DNA of 64,000 nt from Raineyella fluvialis (GTDB lineage Bacteria; Actinomycetota; Actinomycetes; Propionibacteriales; Propionibacteriaceae): contig NZ_CP045725.1 of assembly GCF_009646095.1 (NCBI RefSeq), forward strand, positions 2,852,001 through 2,916,000, read 5' to 3'. Position numbers and translations under genes: made by a program. Shown piece after piece: positions 27,993-37,237 of this stretch. Positions within the stretch are counted from its first letter, which is position 1, and every line of letters begins with the position of its first letter. Below the pieces are notes generated by a model. It was given only the letters and a program-made list of their open reading frames with translations, searched no databases and was not told where the DNA came from.

Positions 27993-29281
27993 CAGGCGCC
28001 GTCGGACAGCTCGGCGTGTTCCCCGGGCGCCGGCCGGCCGGCCGTCGATCCGAGGGCCGACCAGGCACGCCCGAAGGCCACCACCGTGAAGGCCAGCATG
28101 CCGATGTTGCGCAGTGCCAGCACGAGGGTCATCAGGGTGCGTCCGGTGCCCGGTCCCGCTTCGGTGATCCAGCCGTAGAAGCCCGGGTAGATCAACTGGG
28201 TCAGCAGGGCGAGCACCAGACCGAGAACCAGCAGGCTGCGGTCCGACCCCCGAGGCCGATCCCCGCGCGTCAGCACCAGCACCGCCAGCGGGCCCCCGAG
28301 CCACACCAGGTACTGGGGACTGAAGGTCTTGTTCGTGATGATCATCACGGCGACCACCGCGGTCATCACCAGCGCTCCGGTGTGGACGTCGTAGCCGCGC
28401 GAGACCCAGGCACGGGCGCCCAGGGCCAGGATGGCGAGACCTCCCACGAGGGTGGCGACGGAGGCCACGGTCAGCATCGACGCCACCCCTGGGCCGAAGA
28501 CCTCGTAGGCCTGGTACTGCGAGATCTGGATGACGTAGCGGGCCGGATGCGCGAGCACGTTCACCATCGCCGGGGTGGCCCAGACCGACTCGATCTGGAG
28601 TCCGCGTTGCCCTTGCCATGCCAGCGGGGAGATCAACCGGTCCCAGCCCCCGAGCAGGAGGCTGGCTGCCACCAGGGCGACACCGGTGACGCCGAAACCC
28701 ACCCAGAGCGCCGGTCGGCGGCGCCGGTCGCCGATAAGGCCGGCGACGAGCAGGGCCGGCCACAGCTTGATCGCGGCACCGATCGCGACGAGGCCGCCGG
28801 AGACGGCAGGGATCCGGACGGCCAGCAACAGCGCCGCCGCGGCGAGGACCGAGGGGATCAGGTCGAACCGGGTGTAGAGCAGCGGGCCGACCAGGAAGGT
28901 GAAGACCATCCAGTAGTAGGCGGCGGCGTGCGATCCCGCTCCGCGACGCCACAGCCAGACGGTCAGGCCGGCGTCGAGCAGCCCCATCATCACCATGAAC
29001 ACCGCTACGTACGCAGTCTGGTCGCCCCCGCCGAGGAGGAACGGCAGTTGCAGCAGCCAGACGACCGGGGTGGGGTACTCCAGGAGCGTTCCGGACAGGC
29101 CGGCCTGCGGCAGGTTGGTCACCTTGGTGAAGTAGTAGTAGACGTCCCACCAGACGGTGAGCTCGACGCTGAAGAACAGGGCGAGCATCGTCAGTCGCGA
29201 TCCCACCCAGAGCAGCCCGGCCGCGACAGCAGGCTCGACCAAGGGGCGGTGGGCGGTGGTCGCGGTCTCGGCTGGAGTCAC
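27992..29281 (-). CDS. GT87-like polytopic membrane glycosyltransferase, copy A
   Basis: 429 residues, close paralogue of the gene that follows it: WWDVYYYFTKVTNLP, YPTPVVWLLQLPFLLGGG, YTRFDLIPSVLAAAALLLAV, GAAIKLWPALLVAGL and TNKTFSPQYLVWLGGPLAVL align segment by segment. Likely a lipid-linked-sugar glycosyltransferase in the cytoplasmic membrane. GTG 29281 is preferred as the start because a -10 box ends 8 nt before it; the TTG at 29290 overlaps that box. First gene of a two-gene unit transcribed towards kgd. Confidence 0.82.
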   Translation of the reverse strand: MTPAETATTAHRPLVEPAVAAGLLWVGSRLTMLALFFSVELTVWWDVYYYFTKVTNLPQAGLSGTLLEYPTPVVWLLQLPFLLGGGDQTAYVAVFMVMMGLLDAGLTVWLWRRGAGSHAAAYYWMVFTFLVGPLLYTRFDLIPSVLAAAALLLAVRIPAVSGGLVAIGAAIKLWPALLVAGLIGDRRRRPALWVGFGVTGVALVAASLLLGGWDRLISPLAWQGQRGLQIESVWATPAMVNVLAHPARYVIQISQYQAYEVFGPGVASMLTVASVATLVGGLAILALGARAWVSRGYDVHTGALVMTAVVAVMIITNKTFSPQYLVWLGGPLAVLVLTRGDRPRGSDRSLLVLGLVLALLTQLIYPGFYGWITEAGPGTGRTLMTLVLALRNIGMLAFTVVAFGRAWSALGSTAGRPAPGEHAELSDGA

Positions 29282-29289
29282 GGTAGGCA

Positions 29290-29295
29290 AGGCTA
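29290..29295 (-). promoter_or_regulatory. -10 box of the GT87 pair
   Basis: TAGCCT on the minus strand, 8 nt before GTG 29281; near-leaderless arrangement. Confidence 0.4.
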
Positions 29296-29335
29296 CCTGT
29301 TCGCTCCCACCTGACGGTGAGGGCGCCGGGACGAC

Positions 29336-29370
29336 GAAGGCCCGGTCGACAGCAGATCGACCGGGCCTTC
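29336..29370 (-). terminator. Terminator after tRNA-Arg
   Basis: A perfect 14-bp stem (GAAGGCCCGGTCGA / TCGACCGGGCCTTC) with a 7-base loop, 4 bases downstream of the tRNA 3' end and upstream of the GT87 pair. Confidence 0.8.
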
Positions 29371-29374
29371 CCGT

Positions 29375-29449
29375 TGGCGCCCCCAGTAGGATTCGAACCT
29401 ACGCTCCCGCCTCCGGAGGGCGGTGCTCTATCCCCTGAGCTATGGGGGC
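29375..29449 (-). tRNA. tRNA-Arg (anticodon CCG)
   Basis: The complement folds as a complete 75-nt tRNA with encoded CCA: acceptor GCCCCCA/TGGGGGC, D-arm with GCTCAGGGGATAGAGC, anticodon loop CTCCGGA, T-arm TAGGTTCGAATCCTA. It reads CGG codons. It sits 148 bp before lysA, where many actinobacteria carry tRNA-Arg or argS. Confidence 0.96.
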
Positions 29450-29597
29450 CCGTCACCCTGCCCGGCATCCGCCCGGCTGTGGCAACCCGGAAACTGTAGC
29501 ACCACCGCAGACCCACCTTCGACCAGGCAAGCCGGTCGAGCGTCCGTCCAGCGTGAAAAAGTGCTTCCTGCGGCGTGTCGCTGGCAGAGTAGACCCC

Positions 29598-31013
29598 ATG
29601 ACGCACATGCACGTCGCGGGCTCCATCCACGCCGACACCATCGCCCCCGGGCCCCAGTGGCTCCGGCTTCCCGAGGACGTCAATGCCCTCCTGCCGGCCT
29701 TGTGGAGCGCGACGGTGGAGCGGGGTCCCGACGGGGTCCTGGCGGTCGGCGGGCTGCCCGTCACCGATATCGCCGCTCGGTGCGGCACGCCGGTGTACGT
29801 GCTCGACGAGGTCGACTTCCACCAGCGGGCGCGGGGATTCGTGGAGGCCTTCGCGGGCTGGGACGTCTACTACGCGGGCAAGTCCTTCCTCACCACCGCG
29901 GTGGCGGGCTGGGCGGTCGCCGACGGGCTGTTCGTCGACTGCAGCACCGGCGGAGAGTTGACCGTCGCCCTGCGCGGTGGTGTGCCGGGGGAGCGGATCG
30001 GCTTGCACGGCAACAACAAGTCGGAGGCCGAGATCGCCATGGCCCTCGATGCGGGGGTCGGCCGGATCATCGTCGATTCGTTCGACGAGATCCGCCGGAT
30101 CGGCCGCCTGGCCGCGGACCGCGACGTGCGGGCGCGGGTGATGGTGCGGGTGACGACCGGGGTGGAGGCACACACCCACGAGTACATCGCGACGGCGCAC
30201 GAGGACCAGAAGTTCGGCTTCTCCATCGCCTCCGGGCAGGCCAAGGAGGCGCTGCGCGCCTGCGAGGCCGATCCGCACCTGGACCTCATCGGCATCCACT
30301 CGCACATCGGCTCACAGATCTTCGAGACGTACGGGTTCGAGGTCGCCGCGCGCCGGATCATGATGCTGCATGCCGAGGTGGCGCGGGAGTTCGATCGTGA
30401 GCTGCCGGAGATGGACCTCGGCGGCGGCTTCGGGATCGCCTACACCTCCCTGGACCAGCCGGAGACACCCGAGCGGCTGGCCGCCGCGCTGCGGGCCATC
30501 GTCGAGGAGCAGGCCCATGACCTGTCCGTCCAGGTCCCGCGCATGTCGATCGAGCCCGGCCGGGCCATCGTCGGACCGACGACGATGGCGCTCTACCGCG
30601 TCGGGACGGTCAAGCAGGTCGTCCTGGACGGAGGAGCCACCCGTACCTACATCTCGGTCGACGGTGGGATGAGCGACAACATCCGCCCTGCCCTCTACGG
30701 GGCGGAGTACTCGGCGACACTGGCCGGGCGCGCCTCGTCCGCCGGGGCCGTGCTGTCGCGCATCGTCGGTAAGCACTGCGAGGGCGGCGACATCCTCGTC
30801 CGCGACGAGTTCATGCCCGCTGACATCGCCCCCGGTGACCTGGTCGCGGTGCCGGGGTCCGGCGCCTACAGCCGGGCGATGGCCTCCAACTACAACATGG
30901 TGCCGCGTCCGCCCGTGGTGGCGGTGCGCGACGGTGTCCTGCACACCCTGGTCAGGCGGGAGACCATCGACGACCTGCTGGCGCTCGACCTCGGGTACGA
31001 CCCGGTACCGTGA
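29598..31013 (+). CDS. lysA: Diaminopimelate decarboxylase
   Basis: Last step of lysine synthesis, decarboxylating meso-diaminopimelate with PLP. 471 residues: the PLP lysine lies in VYYAGKSFLTTAVA near residue 95, glycine loop GGGFGIAYT, EPGRAIVGPT, and the C-terminal barrel with CEGGDILVRDEFMP (catalytic Cys) and GSGAYSRAMASNYN. The ATG at 29598 is chosen because family similarity starts soon after; the frame stays open to 29442 through the tRNA region. Begins the lysA-hom-thrB cluster. A threonine-like feedback element was not seen in the 103-bp gap to hom. Confidence 0.96.
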   Translation: MTHMHVAGSIHADTIAPGPQWLRLPEDVNALLPALWSATVERGPDGVLAVGGLPVTDIAARCGTPVYVLDEVDFHQRARGFVEAFAGWDVYYAGKSFLTTAVAGWAVADGLFVDCSTGGELTVALRGGVPGERIGLHGNNKSEAEIAMALDAGVGRIIVDSFDEIRRIGRLAADRDVRARVMVRVTTGVEAHTHEYIATAHEDQKFGFSIASGQAKEALRACEADPHLDLIGIHSHIGSQIFETYGFEVAARRIMMLHAEVAREFDRELPEMDLGGGFGIAYTSLDQPETPERLAAALRAIVEEQAHDLSVQVPRMSIEPGRAIVGPTTMALYRVGTVKQVVLDGGATRTYISVDGGMSDNIRPALYGAEYSATLAGRASSAGAVLSRIVGKHCEGGDILVRDEFMPADIAPGDLVAVPGSGAYSRAMASNYNMVPRPPVVAVRDGVLHTLVRRETIDDLLALDLGYDPVP

Positions 31014-31116
31014 GACGACCGGATACGGTGAGCCGGGACGATTCCGCGCCGATCCGGCGGAGCACACCGATCCGAAGCACCATGCCGTTCCCGATGAACC
31101 ACAGTGAGGTTGACAG

Positions 31117-32423
31117 ATGAATGAACCGGTCGGGCGCCCGCTGGGCGTGGCGCTGCTCGGCTGTGGCGTGGTCGGCTCGCAGGTGGCGCGCCAGCTGCTC
31201 GAGCATGCGGACGACCTGGCCGCACGTGCCGGGGCGCCACTGCGTCTCGTCGGCATCGCCGTCCGGCGCGCGGACCGTGAGCGGCCCGGACTGCCGGCCG
31301 AGTTGTTCACCACCGACGCCCCTGCCCTGATCGCTCGCGATGACGTCGACCTCGTCGTCGAGGTGGTCGGCGGCATCGAACCCGCCCGCGCCTGGATCCT
31401 GCAGGCCCTGACCAGCGGCAAGTCGGTCGTGACGGCGAACAAGGCGCTGCTCGCAGAGGACGGCCCGACCCTGGTGGCCGCCGCCGATGCCCACGGGACC
31501 GACCTCTACTACGAGGCGGCCGTCGCCGGCGCCATCCCGATCGTCCGCCCGATGCGGGAATCCCTCGTCGGTGACCAGGTCACCCGGGTGATGGGCATCG
31601 TCAACGGCACGACGAACTTCATCCTGGACAAGATGCACACCGCCGGGGCCGGCTTCGCCGAGACCCTGAGCGAGGCGCAAGCCCTCGGCTACGCCGAGGC
31701 CGATCCCACCGCCGACGTCGAGGGCTACGACGCTGCCGCCAAAGCGGCGATCCTCGCCACCCTGGCGTTCCATTCCCGGGTCAGCCTGGGCGACGTCCAC
31801 CGCGAGGGCATCACCGACGTGTCCCGGGCCGACATCGCCGCCGCGGAATCGCTCGGCATGGTCGTGAAGATGCTGGCGATCTGTGAACTGGAGCAGCAGC
31901 CCGACGGTGGCCGGCGCGTCTCGGCCCGGGTCCATCCGGCGATGCTGCCGGCCCACCATCCCCTCGCCTCCGTCGGTGGGGCGTTCAACGCGGTGTTCGT
32001 GGAGAGTGAGGCCGCGGGGCAACTGATGTTCTACGGTCAGGGCGCCGGCGGTGCGCCGACCTCGTCGGCGGTCCTGGGTGACCTGGTCACCGTGGCCCGG
32101 CATCGTGTGGTCGGGGCCTGGGGCCTCGCTCGGCGGTCTACCAGGAACTCGAGGTCGCTCCGATCGGGGACGTGATCACCCGGTTCCACATCGCGCTCGA
32201 GGTGGAGGACACCGTCGGCGTACTGGCGAAGGTCGCCAAGGTCCTCGCCGACCACAACGTCTCGATCATGACGATGCGCCAGGAGGACGCCAGCGGCACC
32301 GCCCGCCTGGTGCTCGGGACGCACACCGCGCGGAATGCCGATGTCGAGGCGACCGTCGACGAACTGGTCGCCATCCCCGAGGTGTACGAGGTGTCCAGCC
32401 TGATGCGGGTCGAGGGGCGCTGA
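31117..32423 (+). CDS. hom: Homoserine dehydrogenase with ACT domain; frameshift as assembled
   Basis: Reduces aspartate semialdehyde to homoserine. Rossmann motif LLGCGVVGSQVARQLLEH at residues 9-26, VTANKALLAEDGP, GIVNGTTNFIL and the catalytic region AEADPTADVEGYDAAAKAA are intact. The first frame ends at 32175 after GAWGLARR; one extra G in the run 32113-32116 gives VVGGLGPRSAVYQELEVAPI and continues through the C-terminal ACT domain (VEDTVGVLAKVAKVLADHNV) to the stop at 32421-32423. Repaired length about 435 residues, as expected. thrB begins 1 nt later. Confidence 0.93.
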
Positions 32424-32424
32424 G

Positions 32425-33318
32425 GTGCAGATCGTCGTCCGCGTCCCCGCTTCCTCGGCCAATCTCGGTCCCGGGTTCGACTGCATGGGCATGGCCCTCG
32501 ACTGGTTCGACGACGTCACCCTCACCACGCAGCCGGCCGGCATCGACGTCGACGTCACCGGCGAAGGGGCCGAGGACGTCCCGCGGGACGCGTCGCACCT
32601 GATCGTCTCGACGTTCCTCACCGGCCTGGAGTCCCTCGGCGTGACGCCCCCCAGGGGGCTGCGGCTCACCGCCCACAACTCGATCCCGCACGGCCGGGGG
32701 TTGGGTTCCTCCTCCGCCGCCATCACCGCCGGACTGTTGCTCGCATGGGCGTACGCCCATCCCGCCTCCCAGCCCGACCGCAAGTGGATGGAGCGGATCG
32801 GCACCCGGCTGGAGGGCCACGCGGACAACGTGGCCGCGGTGATTCTCGGTGGCCTGGCGATCGCGTGGGGGACCGCCGACGCCGGCCGGGCGATCTCCGC
32901 CCCCTTGTCCGGCGATCTGCGGGCGCTGGCCTACATCCCGCATCGCGCGGTCCCGACGCGCCGGGCCCGGGAGGCCCTACCGGCCCAGGTCAGTCACGCG
33001 GACGCGACGGCGAACACCGGCCGGGCAGCACTGCTGGTCCATGCGTTGGCCCAGCGTCCCGACCTCCTGCTCGACGCCACCGAGGACTGGTTGCACCAGC
33101 GCTACCGGGCCGAGCTGATGCCGGAGTCGGCTGCTCTGGTCGCCCAGCTGCGGGCGGGGGGTCATGCGGCGATCATCTCGGGCGCCGGGCCGACCGTCAT
33201 CGTCCTCGGGACCGAGGAGATGCTCGACGAACTCGCGCGCACCCCGTTCAAGGGGTTCGACCGGCGGCTGCTGCACGTCGGGGGGCCGGCGCACATCGTG
33301 TCGATCTCGGAGAACTGA
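32425..33318 (+). CDS. thrB: Homoserine kinase
   Basis: 297-residue GHMP kinase that phosphorylates homoserine for threonine synthesis. Motif 1 VPASSANLGPGFDCMGMAL at residues 5-23, motif 2 PHGRGLGSSSAAITAG (ATP-binding loop), motif 3 ISGAGPTVIVLG near the C-terminus. The GTG start lies 1 nt after the hom stop, so the genes are translationally coupled. In most relatives thrC lies between hom and thrB; here it is absent. Confidence 0.96.
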   Translation: MQIVVRVPASSANLGPGFDCMGMALDWFDDVTLTTQPAGIDVDVTGEGAEDVPRDASHLIVSTFLTGLESLGVTPPRGLRLTAHNSIPHGRGLGSSSAAITAGLLLAWAYAHPASQPDRKWMERIGTRLEGHADNVAAVILGGLAIAWGTADAGRAISAPLSGDLRALAYIPHRAVPTRRAREALPAQVSHADATANTGRAALLVHALAQRPDLLLDATEDWLHQRYRAELMPESAALVAQLRAGGHAAIISGAGPTVIVLGTEEMLDELARTPFKGFDRRLLHVGGPAHIVSISEN

Positions 33319-33648
33319 CCGTCACTCTCGTGCGGCCGTGTACGGTTTGGGATTCCGGTGCTAGGCTGTGTCCAGCGCATCGCCCTTCTGGCGACGCACA
33401 GCGCCCGGATCATCATGGTCAGAGCATTTCGTGATCGAAGCATTCCTCGTCTGAGACTGTGGGGAAACGTCACGATCGCTCGCGATCGTTCGGTGGTGGG
33501 CGTGCGTGGCGCGGTTCCTGACCCCTGGATGTCATTCCCGGATGGGCATTCCTGGAGGATCGCGTCGCGAAATCCGAACCAAAGGGCCGTCGATGGCCCA
33601 GGACCGGTGTGACGTCCGTAGTGAGTCCCGGTCCCCGAAAGGAATCCC
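33319..33648 (+). promoter_or_regulatory. 330-bp gene-free leader and promoter region of rho
   Basis: A -10 box TAGGCT at 33362-33367 predicts a start near 33375 and a leader of about 270 nt. The leader holds an 8-bp inverted repeat with a 2-base centre (33472-33489, ACGATCGC/GCGATCGT) and a 7-bp hairpin (33601-33607 with 33628-33634, GGACCGG/CCGGTCC) just before the ribosome site AAAGGA at 33638-33643. An 84-codon open frame crosses it but lacks a ribosome site and protein-like composition. Confidence 0.5.
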
Positions 33649-35649
33649 GTGACCGAAACGTCGAATGCGACGACTGCGGTGGACAACGCCCCGAAGCAGG
33701 CGTCGAAGCGCGCCTCCGGTGGCCTCGAGGCCAAGGTGCTGCCCGAGTTGCGTCAGATGGCCGGCGGCCTGGGGGTCAAGGGGACCTCCGGGATGCGCAA
33801 GGCGGACCTGATCGCCGCGATTCGGACCGCCCAGGCGGGGCAGTCCGCCGGCGCCGGCGCCCAGGGCGCCAACCCGCCGAGCGGACGGGGGAGCCGACGC
33901 GCCCAGGGGGCGCCCGTGAAGGTGTCGGCATCCGAGGACCGCGCCGGGGCCGACGCCCCCGAGGGCGGTCGCGACCGCGCCGAGCAGCCGGCTCTCACGC
34001 CGGCCCAGCAGCCGAGCGACCGCAGCGAGACCGAGGCCACTTCGAGGCGCGAGCGGGCGTCGAGCACACGTGAGCGTGATGCCGGCCGGACTGGGGAACA
34101 GTCCCGTGGGGGCTCTGATGACCGTTCGCAGGGTGCTGACCAGGGTGACGGCGAGCGTCAGCGCGGGGAACGTCCGGCCAGGCAGCGCGAGGGTCGCGAC
34201 GGTGTCCGGCAGGATCGCGAGGCAGGCGCGGGCCGGCAGGATCGCCAGGATCGTGAGGGCACCGGCCGCCAGGACCGGCAGGACCGGCAGGACCGTGAGG
34301 GCACCGGTCGCCAGGATCGCCAGGACCGGCAGGACCGTGAGGCGGGTCGCCAGGACCGGCAGGACCGGCAGGGCGGTGACACCGGCGACGGTACGGGCCG
34401 GCGGAGCCGTCGGAGACGAGGCCGGGACCGCCAGAGCCGCCGCACTCCCGGTGCCGGCGGCCGCGCCACCGGGATCGATCGCTACGAGAACGAGCCCACC
34501 GTGTCCGAGGGCGATGTGCTGACCCCGGTGGCCGGTGTCCTCGACGTCCTCGACAGCTATGCCTTCGTCCGCACCTCCGGGTATCTGCCCGGCTCGGACG
34601 ACGCGTACGTCTCGCTCGGCATGGTGAAGAAGTACGGGCTGCGCAAGGGCGACGTCGTCACTGGCGCACTTCGACAGCCCCGGGAGGGCGAGCACAAGGC
34701 GAAGTTCAACCCCCTGGTCCGGATCGACTCCATCAACGGCACCGAGCCGGCGGCGATGAAGGAGCGCCCGGAGTTCAACAAGCTCACGCCGCTCTACCCC
34801 GACGAGCAACTGCGGCTCGAATCGGACCCGGCGAACATGACGGGCCGGATCATCGACCTCGTCTCCCCGGTCGGCAAGGGACAGCGTGGCCTGATCGTCT
34901 CCCCGCCGAAGGCCGGCAAGACCTTCGTGATGCAATCGATCGCCAACGCGATCGCCCGCAACAACCCTGAGGTGCACCTGATGGTCGTGCTCGTCGACGA
35001 GCGACCGGAGGAGGTCACCGACTTCGAGCGTACGGTCACCGGCGAAGTCATCTCGTCGACCTTCGACCGGCCGGCTGATGATCACACCACCGTCGCGGAA
35101 CTGGCCATCGAGCGGGCCAAGCGCCTGGTCGAGCTCGGCCGTGATGTCGTCGTCCTCCTCGACGGCATCACAAGGCTGGGCCGGGCCTACAACCTGGCAG
35201 CCCCCGCCTCAGGGCGGATCCTGTCCGGCGGTGTCGACTCCGCCGCCCTCTACCCGCCGAAGAAGTTCTTCGGCGCGGCCCGCAACATCGAGAACGGCGG
35301 TTCGCTGACCATTCTCGCCACGGCTCTGGTCGAGACCGGCTCGAAGATGGACGAGGTGATCTTCGAGGAGTTCAAGGGCACCGGCAACATGGAGCTGCGG
35401 CTGCGCCGCGAGTACGCCGAGAAGCGGATCTTCCCGGCGATCGACGTGGTGCAGTCGGGGACCCGGCGCGAGGAGCTGCTGCTGGGCACCCACGAGCTGG
35501 CGATCATGTGGAAGCTGCGCCGGGTGCTGTCCAACATGGAGGGTCAGCAGGCGCTCGAGATGCTGCTCAAGCAGATGAAGAAGACGCAATCGAACGCCGA
35601 GTTCCTGATCCAGATCTCCAAGAGCACGCCCAACCGGGACGGCTTCTGA
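33649..35649 (+). CDS. rho: Transcription termination factor Rho with large N-terminal insertion
   Basis: 666 residues. The Rho N-terminal helical domain ([34 protein letters not shown]) is followed by about 210 low-complexity residues rich in Arg, Asp, Gln and Gly (residues 65-275), typical in kind of actinobacterial Rho. Then comes the RNA-binding fold ([20 protein letters not shown]), P-loop [42 protein letters not shown] and the secondary site [19 protein letters not shown]. Hexameric RNA helicase ending transcription. GTG start with AAAGGA upstream. Confidence 0.97.
   Translation: MTETSNATTAVDNAPKQASKRASGGLEAKVLPELRQMAGGLGVKGTSGMRKADLIAAIRTAQAGQSAGAGAQGANPPSGRGSRRAQGAPVKVSASEDRAGADAPEGGRDRAEQPALTPAQQPSDRSETEATSRRERASSTRERDAGRTGEQSRGGSDDRSQGADQGDGERQRGERPARQREGRDGVRQDREAGAGRQDRQDREGTGRQDRQDRQDREGTGRQDRQDRQDREAGRQDRQDRQGGDTGDGTGRRSRRRRGRDRQSRRTPGAGGRATGIDRYENEPTVSEGDVLTPVAGVLDVLDSYAFVRTSGYLPGSDDAYVSLGMVKKYGLRKGDVVTGALRQPREGEHKAKFNPLVRIDSINGTEPAAMKERPEFNKLTPLYPDEQLRLESDPANMTGRIIDLVSPVGKGQRGLIVSPPKAGKTFVMQSIANAIARNNPEVHLMVVLVDERPEEVTDFERTVTGEVISSTFDRPADDHTTVAELAIERAKRLVELGRDVVVLLDGITRLGRAYNLAAPASGRILSGGVDSAALYPPKKFFGAARNIENGGSLTILATALVETGSKMDEVIFEEFKGTGNMELRLRREYAEKRIFPAIDVVQSGTRREELLLGTHELAIMWKLRRVLSNMEGQQALEMLLKQMKKTQSNAEFLIQISKSTPNRDGF
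34233..34371 (+). repeat. 9-bp tandem repeats inside rho encoding Arg-Gln-Asp
   Basis: Degenerate copies of CGGCAGGAC/CGCCAGGAT run through 139 bp. In the rho frame they encode runs of RQD interrupted by REGTG or REAG, about a dozen RQD units. The region lies in the disordered insertion between the N-terminal helical domain and the RNA-binding fold, and could expand or contract by slippage. Confidence 0.85.
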
Positions 35650-35666
35650 TCGATCGCCTCGGAAGC

Positions 35667-35684
35667 GGCTCCCATCGGGGAGCC
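35667..35684 (+). terminator. Hairpin after rho
   Basis: A 7-bp perfect stem GGCTCCC/GGGAGCC with a 4-base loop, 18 bases past the rho stop and upstream of rpmE. Confidence 0.5.
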
Positions 35685-35813
35685 ATTCCGGTGGGGAACA
35701 ATTGGCGCACGTGCGACGTTTGGGGCATAGTTGTCCCTTGGTCCGGTTCACGCCCGCAGGGCCCTCCACCCTGATCGGACGACCCGGCGCCACCACACGA
35801 CAAGGAGAAGGAC

Positions 35814-36032
35814 ATGAAGCAGGGGATCCACCCCGACTACCACGAGACGACGGTTGTCTGCACCTGTGGCAACACGTTCACGACTCGTTCGACCGCCCCC
35901 GGCGGCCAGATCCGCGCCGACGTCTGCTCGGCCTGCCACCCCTTCTACACGGGCAAGCAGAAGATCCTCGACACCGGTGGCCGCGTCGCCAAGTTCGAGA
36001 AGCGCTACGGCAGCTTCAAGAAGGGCAAGTAG
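35814..36032 (+). CDS. rpmE: 50S ribosomal protein bL31, zinc-binding form
   Basis: 72 residues starting [20 protein letters not shown]. Cys16, Cys18, Cys38 and Cys41 form the zinc site of the C+ type of bL31. In many bacteria the C+ form is replaced by a zinc-free paralogue under zinc limitation; no paralogue or clear Zur box is seen here. AAGGAGAAGGAC precedes the ATG. Standard position after rho. Confidence 0.97.
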   Translation: MKQGIHPDYHETTVVCTCGNTFTTRSTAPGGQIRADVCSACHPFYTGKQKILDTGGRVAKFEKRYGSFKKGK

Positions 36033-36041
36033 TCCTCCGGC

Positions 36042-36076
36042 AACGCCGGGGTGCAGCGACGCTGCGCCCCGGCGTT
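36042..36076 (+). terminator. Strong hairpin after rpmE
   Basis: A 17-bp inverted repeat with one G-T pair (arms start AACGCCGGGG) and a 1-base centre, beginning 9 bases after the rpmE stop; separates rpmE from prfA. Confidence 0.75.
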
Positions 36077-36131
36077 CGTCATTCCCGCAGTCAGCCCCGC
36101 CACGAGCCCTCGCCCGCCCCAGGAGGTTCCG

Positions 36132-37237
36132 ATGTCCGAGCCCACCGAACGCCTGCAGTCGCTGCTGGCCGCCGTGACGCCGTTGCGCGAGGAGTACCGG
36201 GAGGTAGAGGTCCGGATGGCCGACTCAGCGGTGCTGGCGGATCAGCGGGCGATGCGTCGGCTCGGCCGGCGCTACGCCGAGCTCGGCCCCGTGGTGCGGG
36301 TGGCCGACGAACGTGACCGGGTGACCGATGACCTGGCTGCGGCGGTTGAGCTCGCCGAGGAGGACAGCGGCTTCGAGGCGGAGGCGGAGGCACTGCAGCA
36401 GCGACTCGACGAGCTCGATGCGCGGCTGACGACGCTGCTGGCCCCACGCGACCCGAACGACCCGCTGGACGCCATCGTGGAGATCAAGTCCGGTGAGGGC
36501 GGCGAGGAGTCCGCCCTGTTCGCGGGGATCTCTTCGGCATGTACCGGCGGTTCGCCGAGGGCCGCGGATGGAAGATCGAAGTCCTCGACTCCCAGGACAC
36601 GGACCTCGGTGGCTTCAAGTCCATCACGTTCGCCGTGAAGGCCCCTGCCGCGGGCGATCCCGACCTCATGCCGTACGGCACGCTGAAGTTCGAGGGAGGC
36701 GTGCACCGTGTCCAACGGGTCCCGGTGACGGAGTCCCAGGGCCGGATCCACACCTCGGCGGCCGGGGTGCTGGTGATGCCCGACGTCGAGGACGACGACG
36801 CCATCGAGATCGATCCGGACGACTTGCGGATCGACGTGTACCGCTCCAGCGGCAAGGGCGGCCAGGGCGTCAACACGACCGATTCGGCAGTGCGGATCAC
36901 CCACCTGCCCAGCGGCATCGTCGTCACCTGCCAGAACGAGCGGTCGCAGTTGCAGAACAAGGAGCAGGCGTTGCGCATCCTGCGTGGTCGCCTCGTCGCT
37001 CGCGCCGAGGAGGATGCGGCTGCCGAGGCCTCGCAGGCACGTCGGTCGCAGGTACGGACGGTCGACCGCTCGGAGCGGGTGCGGACCTACAACTTCCCCG
37101 AGAACCGGATCGCCGATCACCGGATCGGCTACAAGGCGCACAATCTGGACCAGGTGCTCAATGGTGACCTCGGTCCGGTGATCGAGGCCCTGCAGGCCGC
37201 CGACACCGCCGAACGGCTGCGTTCGGCGGCATCATGA
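36132..37237 (+). CDS. prfA: Peptide chain release factor 1; frameshift as assembled
   Basis: Recognises UAG/UAA and triggers peptide release. The N-terminal helical domain runs to [16 protein letters not shown], then the frame breaks at the G4 run 36524-36527. One more G restores [20 protein letters not shown] and an open frame to 37237. The codon-recognition tripeptide is PVT ([15 protein letters not shown]), the RF1 type, and the catalytic GGQ is present in [20 protein letters not shown]. Repaired length about 368 residues. A perfect AGGAGG lies 5 nt before the ATG. ATGA overlap with prmC, whose product methylates this GGQ glutamine. Confidence 0.95.

Noticed and set aside
26640-30305. 1221-codon continuous minus-strand frame running from GT87 copy B through copy A and into lysA
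   Set aside because: Only the 3' part (from 27992) is a real gene. The rest is antisense to lysA, crosses tRNA-Arg and lies out of frame with GT87 copy A.
31014-31116. Riboswitch or attenuator before hom
   Set aside because: The gap is only 103 bp, with no recognisable aptamer and no run of Thr/Ile/Met codons.
33358-33612. 84-codon open frame in the rho leader as a protein gene
   Set aside because: No ribosome site, ordinary composition for random high-GC sequence, and overlaps the -10 box; treated as leader.
34233-34371. CRISPR-like or minisatellite element
   Set aside because: Repeats are 9 bp without unique spacers and lie in frame within rho, encoding part of its insertion domain.
36520-36545. 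Programmed ribosomal frameshift in prfA
   Set aside because: RF2 (prfB), not RF1, uses programmed frameshifting, and here there is no in-frame UGA with a Shine-Dalgarno-like stimulator. The same lesion type recurs in eleven other places.
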